DNA of 64,000 nucleotides, from assembly GCF_031451695.1 (NCBI RefSeq), contig NZ_JARWAM010000015.1, positions 1 to 64,000 of the forward strand, given 5' to 3'. Below, piece by piece: positions 36,491-45,557 of the stretch. A program made the translations under genes and the position numbers. Position 1 is the first letter of the stretch, and each line of letters starts with the position of its first letter. Source of the DNA: Franzmannia qiaohouensis. GTDB taxonomy: Bacteria; Pseudomonadota; Gammaproteobacteria; Pseudomonadales; Halomonadaceae. The notes under the pieces are model-generated. The model worked only from the letters and a program-made list of their open reading frames with translations. It was not told the DNA's origin and made no database searches.

Positions 36491-38140
36491 TCACTCCACG
36501 GCCAAGATCCAGCGCGCCGCTTTCTCGGCAATCATCAGCGTCGGTGAATTGGTGTTGCCGCTGGTGATGGTCGGCATCACGCTGGCGTCCACCACCCGCA
36601 GGCCGTCGACGCCGTGCACTCGCAGGTGTGAATCGACCACCGCCATGGGGTCATCAGCGCGGCCCATCTTCGCCGTACCTACCGGATGGAAGATGGTGGT
36701 GCCGATGTCGCCGGCCAGCCGCGCCAGGTCCTCGTCGCTCTGGTACTCGACGCCGGGCTTGACCTCCTCCGGCTGATACTTGGCAAAGGCCGGCTGCTCG
36801 GCGATGCGCCGGGTGACCCGCAGCGAATCCGCCGCCACCTTGCGATCCTCTTCGGTGCTCAGGTAGTTGGGCGCAATGGCCGGGGCCTGCCGCGGGTCGG
36901 CGCTCTTGATGCGCACCGTGCCACGGCTGGTGGGGTTGAGATTGCAGACGCTGGCGGTGATCGCCGGGAAGTCATGCAGCGGCTGGCCGAAGGCCGGCAG
37001 GCTGAGCGGCTGCACGTGATATTCGAGATTGGGGTGACGATAGTCGGCGCTGCTGCGGGTGAAGGCGCATAGCTGCGACGGCGCCATGCTCATCGGGCCG
37101 GTGCGGTGGAGCAGATACTCTAGACCGATCCTGGCCTTGCCCAGCCAGCTCGCCGCCAGGGTATTGAGGGTCTTGGCGCCGCTGACCCGATAGACCGAGC
37201 GGATCTGCAGGTGATCCTGCAGGTTCTCCCCCACACCCGGAAGTTCGCGCACCACCGCAATGCCGTGCTGAGCGAGCAGGTCAGCGGGGCCGATACCGGA
37301 GAGCTGCAGCAGCTGCGGCGAACCGACGGCACCGGCTGAGAGGATCACCTCACGGCCCGCGCGGGCCAGCACCTCCGCGCCGTTGCGCGCGACGCGCACC
37401 CCGCTGCAGCGCGGCTTATCCCCCTCGGCAAACGCCAGCCCCAGCACCTGGCTGGAGTGCCAGAGTGTCAGGTTATCGCGCTTTTCGACGCCGCGCAGGA
37501 AGGCCTTGGAGGTATTCCAGCGCCAGCCGCCACGCTGGTTGACCTCGAAGTAATCGACGCCTTCGTTGTCGCCGCGGTTGAAGTCGTCGGTGCGCGGAAT
37601 ACCCGCCTCCACCGCCGCCGCGGCGAAGTCGTCGAGCACCTCCCAGCTCAGGCGCTGCTTCTCGACCCGCCACTCGCCGCCGTGGCCGTGAAAATCGCGG
37701 TGGCCGGCATCGGCGTCGCCGCCTGCGTCTAGGCGCTGGTGATCCTCATGCTTGATGAAATCCGGCAGGCAGTTCTCCCAGCGCCAGGCATCGTCGCCCA
37801 ACGCCTCGGCCCAGCCGTCGTAATCGCGGGCCTGGCCGCGGATATACAGCATGCCGTTGATGCTCGAGCAGCCGCCCAGGGTCTTGCCGCGCGGGTAGAT
37901 CAGCGAACGGCCGTTGAGCCCCGGGTCCGGTTCGGTACGAAACAGCCAGTCGGTGCGCGGGTTGTCGATGCAGTAGAGATAGCCCACCGGAATATGAATC
38001 CAGTGGTAGTTGTCGCGCCCGCCGGCCTCGATCAGCAGTACCCGGTTGGCCGGGTCGGCGCTCAGGCGGTTGGCCAGCAGGCAGCCGGCGGTGCCGGCGC
38101 CTACCACGATGTAGTCGAACTCTGCCGCATCACTGTGCAT
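36491..38140 (-). CDS. GMC-family oxidoreductase, choline dehydrogenase-like
   Basis: This 549-residue FAD enzyme has the N-terminal VVGAGTAGCLLANRLSAD dinucleotide fold, the PROSITE-type GMC segments YPRGKTLGGCSSINGMLYIRG and SAGAVGSPQLLQLSGIG, and a C-terminal HPVGTAKMG with the catalytic His, followed by an Asn-containing DASVMPTITSGNTNSPT. It oxidises an alcohol, possibly choline-like, but BetA partners are absent and related enzymes act on many alcohols. The ATG at 38140 is where homology begins. It is convergent with the GGDEF-EAL gene (stops adjacent at 36490/36491) and divergent from tctD. Confidence 0.85.
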   Translation of the reverse strand: MHSDAAEFDYIVVGAGTAGCLLANRLSADPANRVLLIEAGGRDNYHWIHIPVGYLYCIDNPRTDWLFRTEPDPGLNGRSLIYPRGKTLGGCSSINGMLYIRGQARDYDGWAEALGDDAWRWENCLPDFIKHEDHQRLDAGGDADAGHRDFHGHGGEWRVEKQRLSWEVLDDFAAAAVEAGIPRTDDFNRGDNEGVDYFEVNQRGGWRWNTSKAFLRGVEKRDNLTLWHSSQVLGLAFAEGDKPRCSGVRVARNGAEVLARAGREVILSAGAVGSPQLLQLSGIGPADLLAQHGIAVVRELPGVGENLQDHLQIRSVYRVSGAKTLNTLAASWLGKARIGLEYLLHRTGPMSMAPSQLCAFTRSSADYRHPNLEYHVQPLSLPAFGQPLHDFPAITASVCNLNPTSRGTVRIKSADPRQAPAIAPNYLSTEEDRKVAADSLRVTRRIAEQPAFAKYQPEEVKPGVEYQSDEDLARLAGDIGTTIFHPVGTAKMGRADDPMAVVDSHLRVHGVDGLRVVDASVMPTITSGNTNSPTLMIAEKAARWILAVE

Positions 38141-38300
38141 CGTCGCACCATCTCCCGTCGCTGTATCTGCGGCATCGACGCCGCTGGCCCACCCCAGCCT
38201 ACCGGGATTACCGCCGCCAACAATTGACCTTTCGGTTAGCGGGCGAGCGCGCGGTGGATGATAGAATGCTGGACTCGCAGCGACGTCGGGGATGGCAGCG

Positions 38301-38972
38301 ATGAAAGTGCTGGTGGTGGAAGACAATGACAATCTGGCGCGCTCCATCTCGGCGGCGCTCGAAGGCACCGGATTCCAGGCCGACGTGAGCCGCGACGGCC
38401 GCAGTGCCGAACACTGCCTGGAGGTGGGCGCCTACGACCTGCTGGTCCTCGATCTGGGGCTGCCGGAGCTCGATGGCATCAGCCTGCTGCGTCGCCTGCG
38501 CCAGCGTCAGGACACTATCCCGGTGCTGATCATCTCGGCGCGGGATGCCCTCGATCAGCGCATCCTGGGACTCGAAGAGGGTGCCGACGACTACCTCTGC
38601 AAGCCCTTCTCGCTGGACGAGGTGGCCGCCAGGGCCAAGGCGCTGGTGCGCCGCGCCAAGCAGTTCGGCGGCGATACCCTGCGCAGCGGTCGCCTGGAGT
38701 TCCATCCCGATGCCATGGAGCTGCGCCTCGACGGCGAACCGGTGGCACTGCACCGCCGCGAGCTGGAGGTGATGGAGTATCTGCTGATCAACCAGGGCCG
38801 CCTGGTCAGCAAGGGGCAGATCGCCGATCGCCTCTCCACCACCGACGACCCGGTCAGCCACACCGCGGTGGAGACCTATGTATCTCGCCTGCGCAAGAAA
38901 CTGGGCGTCGATGTCGGCCTCAAGACGGTGCGCGGCCTGGGCTACCTGCTTGACGCCCAGGGTGCAGATTGA
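38301..38972 (+). CDS. tctD: Response regulator, OmpR family, TctD-like
   Basis: This 223-residue regulator has a receiver domain with phospho-acceptor D51 in LLVLDLGLPELDG, acidic E7/D8 and K101. The OmpR winged helix has HRRELEVMEYLLINQGRLVSK and VSRLRKKLG. I chose the ATG at 38301 with GGGGA eight bases upstream; one nine bases earlier is possible. Its stop shares a base with the kinase start. TctD assignment rests on the tctABC transporter encoded 1 kb away; on sequence alone it could be another QseB-type regulator. Confidence 0.8.
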   Translation: MKVLVVEDNDNLARSISAALEGTGFQADVSRDGRSAEHCLEVGAYDLLVLDLGLPELDGISLLRRLRQRQDTIPVLIISARDALDQRILGLEEGADDYLCKPFSLDEVAARAKALVRRAKQFGGDTLRSGRLEFHPDAMELRLDGEPVALHRRELEVMEYLLINQGRLVSKGQIADRLSTTDDPVSHTAVETYVSRLRKKLGVDVGLKTVRGLGYLLDAQGAD

Positions 38973-40393
38973 TGCGTTCGATTCGTGCCCGCCTGCTGAT
39001 CTGGATCGGCCTGCCCTTCACTGGCCTGGCCCTGTTGGCACTGCTAGCCAGTCACTACCTGCTGTCGCACCAGATCAACGAGACCTTCGATGACATGCTG
39101 CTCAACGCCGCCGAGCGGGTCGAGCGGCGCATCCACGCGGTGGATGGCGAGCTGCGCGTCAACATGCACTATTTCAGCATCAGCACCCTTGGCAGTCGCG
39201 GTGATGGCAAGATCTTCTATCGCATCCAGGAGGTCGATGGCGGCATGCTGGTTGGCTTTGCGGGCCTCGAAGGGCCGCCTGACGTGCCCGAGCAGCCGCT
39301 GTTCTACGACGTCGACTATGCCGGTAATTCGCTGCGCGCCGTGGCTCTGACCTTCCCACTGACCCGCGCCAACCAGTCCCGCCAGATCGAGGTGATCGTC
39401 GCCGAGTCCACCGAAGCGCGCCAGGCCCTGGTCAGCGACTTCATGCTCACCTTGAGCGGCCTGATGGCGGTCGGCGGGCTGCTCGCCATCTCCATCGCCC
39501 TGCTCGCCATCCACAAGGGCCTGGCGCCGCTGAATGCCATCCGCCGCGCCCTGCACCGCCGCTCGCAGCATGACCTGGAGCCGCTGGCTGGCGAGGTGCC
39601 GCGGGAAGTCGCGCCGCTGATCCAGAGCATCAACCAGCTGATGGAGCGCATGCGCCTGAGCATCCAGAATACCCAGCAGCTCAATGCCGACGTCTCGCAT
39701 CAACTGCGCACGCCGGTCTCGGAGATTCGCGCCCTGAGCGAGTTGACCCTGACGCGCAGCGACGAGCCTGAGACCCGCGCCAACCTCGGTGAGATCAGCC
39801 GCATTGCCGAGCACGCCGGCCACACCGTCGAGCAGCTGCTCAGATACGCCAAGACGCGCCATGAGCTTGTCGACAGCGCCACCCTGGCCAGCGTCGACCT
39901 GGTCGCCATTTGTCGCGACGCCTGCAGCCAGGCTGCAGCAAGCGTCTATCAGCGCGGCCAGGAGCTGGCCCTGGAAGCCGACGAGTCCGCACCGCCACTA
40001 CTTGGCGACCCCATCATGCTGCGCTGGATGGTGCAGAACCTGATCGACAACGCCAGCCTCCACGCCGGTGGCGAGCAAGCCTACCGCGGCAGCATCCAGG
40101 TCGCCGTCGAGTGCCACGATGGCCGCTGCTCGCTGGCCGTGCGCGATGATGGCGTAGGCGTCGCGGAGGAGCGCCTGATACGTCTCACCGAGCGCTTCTA
40201 TCGCGCCGATACGCGCACCCAGGGCAGCGGCCTGGGGCTGGCCATCGCCGAGCAGATCGCCCAGGCCCACGGTGCCCGGCTGACCCTGCGCAACCGTGAC
40301 GCGGGAGGGCTCGAGGCCCTGGTCAGCTTTCCGGCCCTGGCCGTGCATAGCGCGCCCGCACCCAGCGCAGCATCCACGGCGTCAGCGCGATAA
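38972..40393 (+). CDS. tctE: Sensor histidine kinase, TctE-like
   Basis: This 473-residue membrane kinase has two transmembrane helices (about residues 9-30 and 165-185) that flank a periplasmic domain of the TctE/2CSK N-terminal type. A HAMP-like linker follows. The phospho-acceptor His243 lies in DVSHQLRTPVSEIRAL. The ATPase domain has NLIDNA, DDGVGV and GSGLGLAIAEQI. It probably senses a tricarboxylate or related organic acid and drives tctABC. The ATG overlaps the tctD stop (TGATG). Its last 71 bases overlap the convergent AbrB-type gene. Confidence 0.83.
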   Translation: MRSIRARLLIWIGLPFTGLALLALLASHYLLSHQINETFDDMLLNAAERVERRIHAVDGELRVNMHYFSISTLGSRGDGKIFYRIQEVDGGMLVGFAGLEGPPDVPEQPLFYDVDYAGNSLRAVALTFPLTRANQSRQIEVIVAESTEARQALVSDFMLTLSGLMAVGGLLAISIALLAIHKGLAPLNAIRRALHRRSQHDLEPLAGEVPREVAPLIQSINQLMERMRLSIQNTQQLNADVSHQLRTPVSEIRALSELTLTRSDEPETRANLGEISRIAEHAGHTVEQLLRYAKTRHELVDSATLASVDLVAICRDACSQAAASVYQRGQELALEADESAPPLLGDPIMLRWMVQNLIDNASLHAGGEQAYRGSIQVAVECHDGRCSLAVRDDGVGVAEERLIRLTERFYRADTRTQGSGLGLAIAEQIAQAHGARLTLRNRDAGGLEALVSFPALAVHSAPAPSAASTASAR

Positions 40394-41348
40394 GCAGCAG
40401 CAGGCGTAGTACATGGTGTGACACTACATAGACCGGGTCGACGTCGACGGCCACGGCGATGACCGCCATCTCGCCCACCCCACCGGGCAGCAGCGCCAGC
40501 AGCACCGCGACGAAGCTCAGGTCGGTGAGGAATGCCACCAGCAGTGCCACCCCCGCCGCCAGGACCACGGCAAATAGGGCAAACAGCAGCCCAACGCGCC
40601 CCACCTTCACCACGCGACGCCACGAGGTCGCCGAGAAGCGCGAGCCGATGGAGCTGCCGAGGATCAGGAAGGTGGCCAGCAGGCACACGCCGGGCAGCGC
40701 CAGCGGCACACCTAGGCTGGTGAGCAGCGCACTCACCAGCAGTGGGCCGAGGAACTCGGCCAACGGCAGCCGCAGGCGGCGCCCCAGCCACCAGCTTGCC
40801 GGCGCCAGCAGCCACCAGAGTAGATCGAGGGTGAGAAGCCCGGCGTCATCCGCCATGCTGACTTCATCGACCAGCAGCGCCGCCATCAGCGCCGCCGACA
40901 ACACCACCACCGCCAGGCGCATGGAGTGGGAGATGGCGATCCAGCGCACGTCGCCGCCGGCGCGCTCGGCCAGTACCAGCGCCGTATTCATGCTGCCCGG
41001 GAAGGCGCAGAACAGCGCGTTGAGCGGAGCGACACCGCCGCGCAGGAAGAGCGCGCCGCCGCCGACCAACAGCAGCAGCATATAGAGCAGCATGGCGATC
41101 ACGCTGGGATACCACGCCGCCAGCTGCGCCAACTCGCCGGCATCGACGCGCTGCCCGATGAATACCCCCAGCGTGGCGATGGCCAGGCGGTGCAGCCGCG
41201 TGTCCACCGCAGTAGGCACCCCCAGCAGCGACACCGCCAGCACCATGAACAGCGCCCCCAGCATCCACGCCAGGGGCAGCGACAGCAGGCTGGCAAGCGC
41301 GCCGCCCAGGGCGCCAAGGGCCAGGGTTCGCCAGGTCAGCGGCCGCAT
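40323..41348 (-). CDS. AbrB-family membrane protein (putative transporter)
   Basis: This 341-residue protein has about ten hydrophobic helices in two similar halves, the AbrB duplication. Each half has a PLAWMLGALF-like start and a LLPGGVGEMAVIA or FCAFPGSMNTALVLA segment. Members are often labelled ammonia monooxygenase because of an old misannotation; their function is unknown and transport is likely. It lies four bases after the tctA stop (ATG at 41348; an ATG at 41366 would overlap tctA), so it belongs to the tctCBA unit. Its 3' end overlaps tctE by 71 bases on the opposite strand. Confidence 0.8.
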   Translation of the reverse strand: MRPLTWRTLALGALGGALASLLSLPLAWMLGALFMVLAVSLLGVPTAVDTRLHRLAIATLGVFIGQRVDAGELAQLAAWYPSVIAMLLYMLLLLVGGGALFLRGGVAPLNALFCAFPGSMNTALVLAERAGGDVRWIAISHSMRLAVVVLSAALMAALLVDEVSMADDAGLLTLDLLWWLLAPASWWLGRRLRLPLAEFLGPLLVSALLTSLGVPLALPGVCLLATFLILGSSIGSRFSATSWRRVVKVGRVGLLFALFAVVLAAGVALLVAFLTDLSFVAVLLALLPGGVGEMAVIAVAVDVDPVYVVSHHVLRLLLLIALTPWMLRWVRARYARPGPES

Positions 41349-41352
41349 CTCG

Positions 41353-42870
41353 CTAGCTCGGCGCATCGGTCGCAGCGCGCCGCTTGCGGCCCAGCCGCGC
41401 CATCAGTGGCCGGCCGAACAGCGACACCAGCATCAATACCACGATGCCCATTGCCACCGGACGCTCGAACAGATAGCCAATATCACCACCGCTGATCTGG
41501 TGGGAGTGCAGCAGCGACTTCTCGGCCATCGCCCCCAGCAGCATGCCGATTACCGCCGCCGGCACCGAGTAGCCGTAGTGGCGGAACAGCCAACCGACCA
41601 CGGCGAAGATCAACACCGTCGCCGGCCCGGTCATGTTGCCGGTGAGGCCGAACGAGCCCATCACCGCCAGGACCAGCACCGACGGGATCAGATAGCGCAT
41701 CGGCACCTTGATGATATTGGCCAGCAGCGGGATGAACAGCAGACCGATCACCACCAGCAGGAACACCTGGGCGAAGTTGGCGAAGATGATGGCGTAGACC
41801 ACATCGGTCTGCTGGCGAATGAACTGCGGGCCGCCGGTGATGTTGTGCATGGCGAAGGCGGCCAGCATCACCGCCGTGGCACCGCCGCCGGGAATGCCCA
41901 GGGCCAGCAGCGTCGCCATGGAGCCCGCTTCCGAGGTGCTGTTGGCCGATTCGGACGCCACCACCCCCTTGGGATTGCCCTTGCCGAAGGAAGCGGGGTC
42001 GGGATCGCGGCGCTGGGTCTCGACGTAGGAGAGCAGGTTCGACACCGACGACCCCACCCCCGGCACCGCGCCGACGAAGACCCCGATCAGGCCGCCGCGG
42101 ATCATCACCCACGGATAGCGGAGGGCCATGCCAAAGCCCTCGAAGATCTCGCCGATGCGCACCTTGCGCGACGCCTCGGACTCGACGATAAAGCCCTTGT
42201 TGGCCAGCTTGAACAGCTCGGAGGCGGCGAACATGCCCATCATCGCCGGGATCACCGGCACGCCGTCGAGCAGGTAGGTCTGGCCCATGGTACCGCGCGC
42301 CATGCCCAGCTCGTTGAAGCCGATGGTGCCCACCAGCAGGCCGACGAAGCCCGCCATCAGCCCCTTGAGCACCTGTTCACCCTTGAGGCTGGCGATCAGC
42401 GTCATGCCCCACAGGATCACCGCGAACATCTCCGCCGGGCCCAGTTTCAGGACCATCAGCGAGAGCGGCTGGATCATTACGAACAGGATCAGATAGCCCA
42501 TCAGCACGCCGATCACCGACGACGCCAGGGCGATGCCCAGGGCCTGGTTGTGGCGCCCCTGGCGAGCCATCGGATAGCCATCGAAGGCGGTGGCGATCGC
42601 CGATGAGGTGCCGGGAATATTCATCAGGATCGCCGGGATGCCGCTGCCGAAAGAGCCGCCGGTGAAGATCGCGGTCAGAAACAGCATCGCCTGGACGAAG
42701 TCCATATACAGCGTCATCGGCAGGAAGATCGCCATGGCCATGGAGATCTGCAGCCCCGGCGTGGCACCGAAGATCAGGCCGATGATGATCCCCGGCACCA
42801 CTACCAGCCAGGGGCTGAAGTCGGAAAACAGCAGATTCAGGCCCTGCTCGACGGCCGTGAAATCGATCAT
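41353..42870 (-). CDS. tctA: Tripartite tricarboxylate transporter, large membrane subunit TctA
   Basis: This 505-residue inner-membrane protein has about 11-12 helices. The family signature GATPGLQISMAMAIFLPMTL is followed by FTGGSFGSGIPAILMNIPGT and a second, related copy later (ESANSTSEAGSMATLLALGIPGGGATAVMLA). TctA forms the Na+-coupled translocation path and works with TctB and the binding protein TctC. Gene order on this strand is tctC-tctB-tctA-abrB. Confidence 0.93.
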   Translation of the reverse strand: MIDFTAVEQGLNLLFSDFSPWLVVVPGIIIGLIFGATPGLQISMAMAIFLPMTLYMDFVQAMLFLTAIFTGGSFGSGIPAILMNIPGTSSAIATAFDGYPMARQGRHNQALGIALASSVIGVLMGYLILFVMIQPLSLMVLKLGPAEMFAVILWGMTLIASLKGEQVLKGLMAGFVGLLVGTIGFNELGMARGTMGQTYLLDGVPVIPAMMGMFAASELFKLANKGFIVESEASRKVRIGEIFEGFGMALRYPWVMIRGGLIGVFVGAVPGVGSSVSNLLSYVETQRRDPDPASFGKGNPKGVVASESANSTSEAGSMATLLALGIPGGGATAVMLAAFAMHNITGGPQFIRQQTDVVYAIIFANFAQVFLLVVIGLLFIPLLANIIKVPMRYLIPSVLVLAVMGSFGLTGNMTGPATVLIFAVVGWLFRHYGYSVPAAVIGMLLGAMAEKSLLHSHQISGGDIGYLFERPVAMGIVVLMLVSLFGRPLMARLGRKRRAATDAPS

Positions 42871-42882
42871 GGTGTTACCCCG

Positions 42883-43332
42883 TTAGCCCTGGAGGATCAG
42901 CATGTGCATGGGATAGGGCAGCATCAGCGCAAAGAAGAACGCCACGCCGAAGCCGAAGGCCAGGCTATAGCCGCCGAGTAGCAGCCAGTTGCGCTCGCCT
43001 TTCAGCACCAGAAAGGCCGCAATGAAAAGCACCGTGGCCACATCGAAGCCGAGCGTCTCGAGCGAGATCACATAGGCGGCGAAGAGCCCCACCACCGGCA
43101 GCGTCTGGCGCAGCGGCTCGGCGTCGGGGCGCACCAGCAGCGTGCCCTTGCGCAGCCGTATTACCAGCTCCAGCAGCACGATACTCAGCACGATCAGGGC
43201 CAGCGGAAGAATCAGCAGCAGGTTCTGGACGGCGGACGATACGCTAATGGCATCGAACAGATACCAGAGCGTAAAGCCAGCCAGGGCCATGAGGACCAGC
43301 AGGTCCCCATAGTCGCGATCGCGGGTGGTCAT
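42883..43332 (-). CDS. tctB: Tripartite tricarboxylate transporter, small membrane subunit TctB
   Basis: This 149-residue protein has four hydrophobic helices and matches the TctB size and layout; sequence conservation in this family is low. I chose the ATG at 43332, preceded by GGGAGTG. The longer reading from 43377 would cover the hairpin between tctC and tctB. It lies 12 bases upstream of tctA. Confidence 0.85.
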   Translation of the reverse strand: MTTRDRDYGDLLVLMALAGFTLWYLFDAISVSSAVQNLLLILPLALIVLSIVLLELVIRLRKGTLLVRPDAEPLRQTLPVVGLFAAYVISLETLGFDVATVLFIAAFLVLKGERNWLLLGGYSLAFGFGVAFFFALMLPYPMHMLILQG

Positions 43333-43345
43333 CACATCACTCCCA

Positions 43346-43372
43346 GCCGCCCCATACAGGGTATGGGGCGGC
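43346..43372 (-). promoter_or_regulatory. Intercistronic hairpin between tctC and tctB
   Basis: An 11-bp perfect stem (GCCGCCCCATA/TATGGGGCGGC, 5-base loop) lies between the tctC stop and tctB start with no T-run. Such stems commonly protect the upstream mRNA, giving more binding protein than membrane subunits. Confidence 0.7.
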
Positions 43373-43386
43373 GGCAACGGATAGCA

Positions 43387-44385
43387 TCAGTTGAGCAGGT
43401 GGGCGTACTTCTCGAAGGTCTCGTAGTTCTCGCGCATCAGCGCATTGGCACGCTCGGGGCCGACCCAGACGCCGCCGATGTCATTGCTTTCAAGGTGCTC
43501 TTGGACATCCTTGCGCGCCAAGGTACTCTGAATTGCATTGCTAAGCTTCTCGAAGCGTTCTGGGTGCTGACGTTCAAACTCTGAAGAAACTGCCAGCCCG
43601 CGCATAGAGCCTTGGAAAACGGGAACCTCTATATTGAGAGACGCAAGAGCCTCGTTGAGTGCTGGGGCATCCCACTGCGAGACACGCTCATCGTTAACAA
43701 TAGCTAATGGGGTAAGAAACTCCCGGATCCCTTCGCTACCTTGAGCACTGATGGCAATGAAGTCAACTTGGCCACCAGCTACGGCAGAACGAGCCTCACC
43801 ACCATTTTGATAAGTCACCAGATTGAGATTTTCTTGTGGGATATCCATTTCATCGAGAAGCATTCGAGTCGTCAGATGGCCAGCAGACCCCTGAATGACA
43901 GCACCCCGAACTTGGCCAGGATTCTTCCTGATGTTCTCTATCAGAGCAGCCAAGTCTTCGTAACCCGCATCACGATTGGCAGCAATGATGTCCATATCGA
44001 ACCATTGAATATTAACAAACGAAAAATCTTCAATCGAAAAATCAGCGCCATTAGCAACAATGGCATTAGGCAAATAAGGGGCAAAAGTAGATGACAAGAT
44101 ATTATAACCATCATCTTCGACACTAAGAAGGTAGTTTGCTGCCAACTGACCACCAGCTCCTGGACGGTTCACAACACGGACTGGCACACCGACCTCTTCG
44201 GCTAGGTAACTAGATATTGCACGTGTCATGCGGTCGGCGCTTCCCCCGGTGCCGAAACCGACCACCATGTTGATGGGGCGATCGGGAAACTCTTCGGCGG
44301 CCACCGGCAGCGCCAGCGTGGTCAGCATGGCGGCAGCGCCGATCAGCAGCGACTTCCCCTTGATGATATTGAGCGTATTGAGCAT
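43387..44385 (-). CDS. tctC: Tripartite tricarboxylate transporter, periplasmic binding protein TctC
   Basis: This 332-residue exported protein has a signal peptide ending near LALPVAAEE, then FPDRPINMVVGFGTGGSADRMTRA and VVNRPGAGGQLAANYL, the usual Bug/TctC phosphate-loop-like ligand contacts. The natural ligand is not predictable. The ATG at 44385 has GAGGCG. Base composition is uneven: the first 170 bases and the last 100 or so are GC-rich like the chromosome, while about 43500-44220 is near 46% GC. That suggests replacement of the ligand-binding core by recombination. Confidence 0.9.
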   Translation of the reverse strand: MLNTLNIIKGKSLLIGAAAMLTTLALPVAAEEFPDRPINMVVGFGTGGSADRMTRAISSYLAEEVGVPVRVVNRPGAGGQLAANYLLSVEDDGYNILSSTFAPYLPNAIVANGADFSIEDFSFVNIQWFDMDIIAANRDAGYEDLAALIENIRKNPGQVRGAVIQGSAGHLTTRMLLDEMDIPQENLNLVTYQNGGEARSAVAGGQVDFIAISAQGSEGIREFLTPLAIVNDERVSQWDAPALNEALASLNIEVPVFQGSMRGLAVSSEFERQHPERFEKLSNAIQSTLARKDVQEHLESNDIGGVWVGPERANALMRENYETFEKYAHLLN

Positions 44386-44636
44386 GACGTTTCGCCTCTT
44401 GTAAGCATTTATTGTCACAGGCAAGCACCTGTGTAGGAACGAACGCTATCCGACGAAGCTGTCATCAAGCTTGCACGGCGCCAGATGTAGACCAAAGTTC
44501 AAGGAATTCGCCACTCCCCTCGCCACCCTGACGACATGACGCGTCACGCCAACTAAACGACGCCTGGCGTAGCGTCGGTACGCCGCAGCTCGGCGACACT
44601 CCCTGCATCACATCCATTCGCGGGAGGAGCCTCTCC
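44386..44636. promoter_or_regulatory. Divergent control region between tctC and cdhC
   Basis: These 251 bases hold both promoters. Visible dyads are CACAGG-6-CCTGTG at 44416-44433, within 50 bases of tctC, the perfect TGACGCGTCA at 44537-44546, and GACGC/GCGTC arms at 44559-44576, the last two nearer cdhC. Which regulator binds where cannot be told. No 21-bp-period direct repeat like those at the oxygenase promoters is present here. Confidence 0.45.
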
Positions 44637-45557
44637 ATGAATCGCAACGTCATCCTGACCTGCGCCGTTACCGGCGCCGGCGACACCACCGCCAAGAGCG
44701 ACAAGGTCCCCGTCACCCCCAAGCAGATCGCCGACGACTGCATCGCCGCCGCCCAGGCCGGCGCCAGTATTGCGCATATCCACGTGCGCGACCCCGAGAC
44801 CGGCGCTGTCAGCCATTCCCTCGAGCACTTCCGCGAGGTGATGGAGCGGGTCCGGGAGGCGGATGTGGATATCGTCATGAACATCACCGCCGGCGGCGGC
44901 GGCGACTGGATCCCCGACGCCGCGGACCCCACCCGCGGCGGTCCGGGCAGCGATATCCAGACCCCGGCCCAGCGCCACGAACCGGTCGGCGAGCTGCTGC
45001 CGGAGCTGTGCACCCTGGACTGCGGCAGCCTCAACTTCGGCGACATGATCTACGTGAACAGCGCCGACTGGCTGCGCGAGCATGCCAGGCTGGTGCAGGC
45101 CGCCGGGGTCAAGCCGGAGCTGGAGTGCTTCGACCTGGGCCATGTGTGGTTCGCCCGCCAGCTGCAGCAGGAGGGCCTGATCGACGGCGACCCACTCTAC
45201 CAGCTCTGCCTGGGCATCCCCTGGGGCGCCGAGGCGGACACCGAGACCATGCTGGCCATGCGCAACAAGCTGCCCGAGGGAGCCCACTGGGCAGCCTTCG
45301 GCATCGGCCGCCAGCAGATGCCGATGGTCGCCCAGGCGGTGCTGCTGGGCGGCCATGCCCGGGTCGGCCTGGAGGACAACCTCTATCTGAAGAAAGGGGT
45401 ACTGGCCAGCAACGGCCAGCTGGTGGAGAAGGCCGCCACCCTGATCGACAACCTCGGCGCTCGGGTAATGACCCCCGCCGAGACCCGCGCCCAGCTCAAG
45501 CTGCGCGACCCGCGCAGCGGCCAGACCGTGGAGAACGTCGTCGGAGGTGACGCATGA
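44637..45557 (+). CDS. cdhC: Beta-keto acid cleavage enzyme, dehydrocarnitine-type
   Basis: This 306-residue BKACE (DUF849) enzyme has zinc-binding histidines in AHIHVRDPETG (H47, H49), the TAGGGG loop, and GHARVGLEDNLY with the metal glutamate. The family condenses a beta-keto acid with acetyl-CoA and splits it to acetoacetate and a new acyl-CoA. With the next two genes it would turn 3-dehydrocarnitine into acetoacetate and betainyl-CoA. The gene order cdhC-cdhA-cdhB with a GlxA regulator is that of Pseudomonas carnitine catabolism. GGGAGGAG precedes the ATG; the stop overlaps cdhA. Confidence 0.85.
   Translation: MNRNVILTCAVTGAGDTTAKSDKVPVTPKQIADDCIAAAQAGASIAHIHVRDPETGAVSHSLEHFREVMERVREADVDIVMNITAGGGGDWIPDAADPTRGGPGSDIQTPAQRHEPVGELLPELCTLDCGSLNFGDMIYVNSADWLREHARLVQAAGVKPELECFDLGHVWFARQLQQEGLIDGDPLYQLCLGIPWGAEADTETMLAMRNKLPEGAHWAAFGIGRQQMPMVAQAVLLGGHARVGLEDNLYLKKGVLASNGQLVEKAATLIDNLGARVMTPAETRAQLKLRDPRSGQTVENVVGGDA

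Noticed and set aside
44537..44546. TGACGCGTCA as a specific CdhR operator
   Set aside because: The palindrome is perfect but short, and AraC-type proteins normally bind direct repeats. It is mentioned only as a dyad in the control region.
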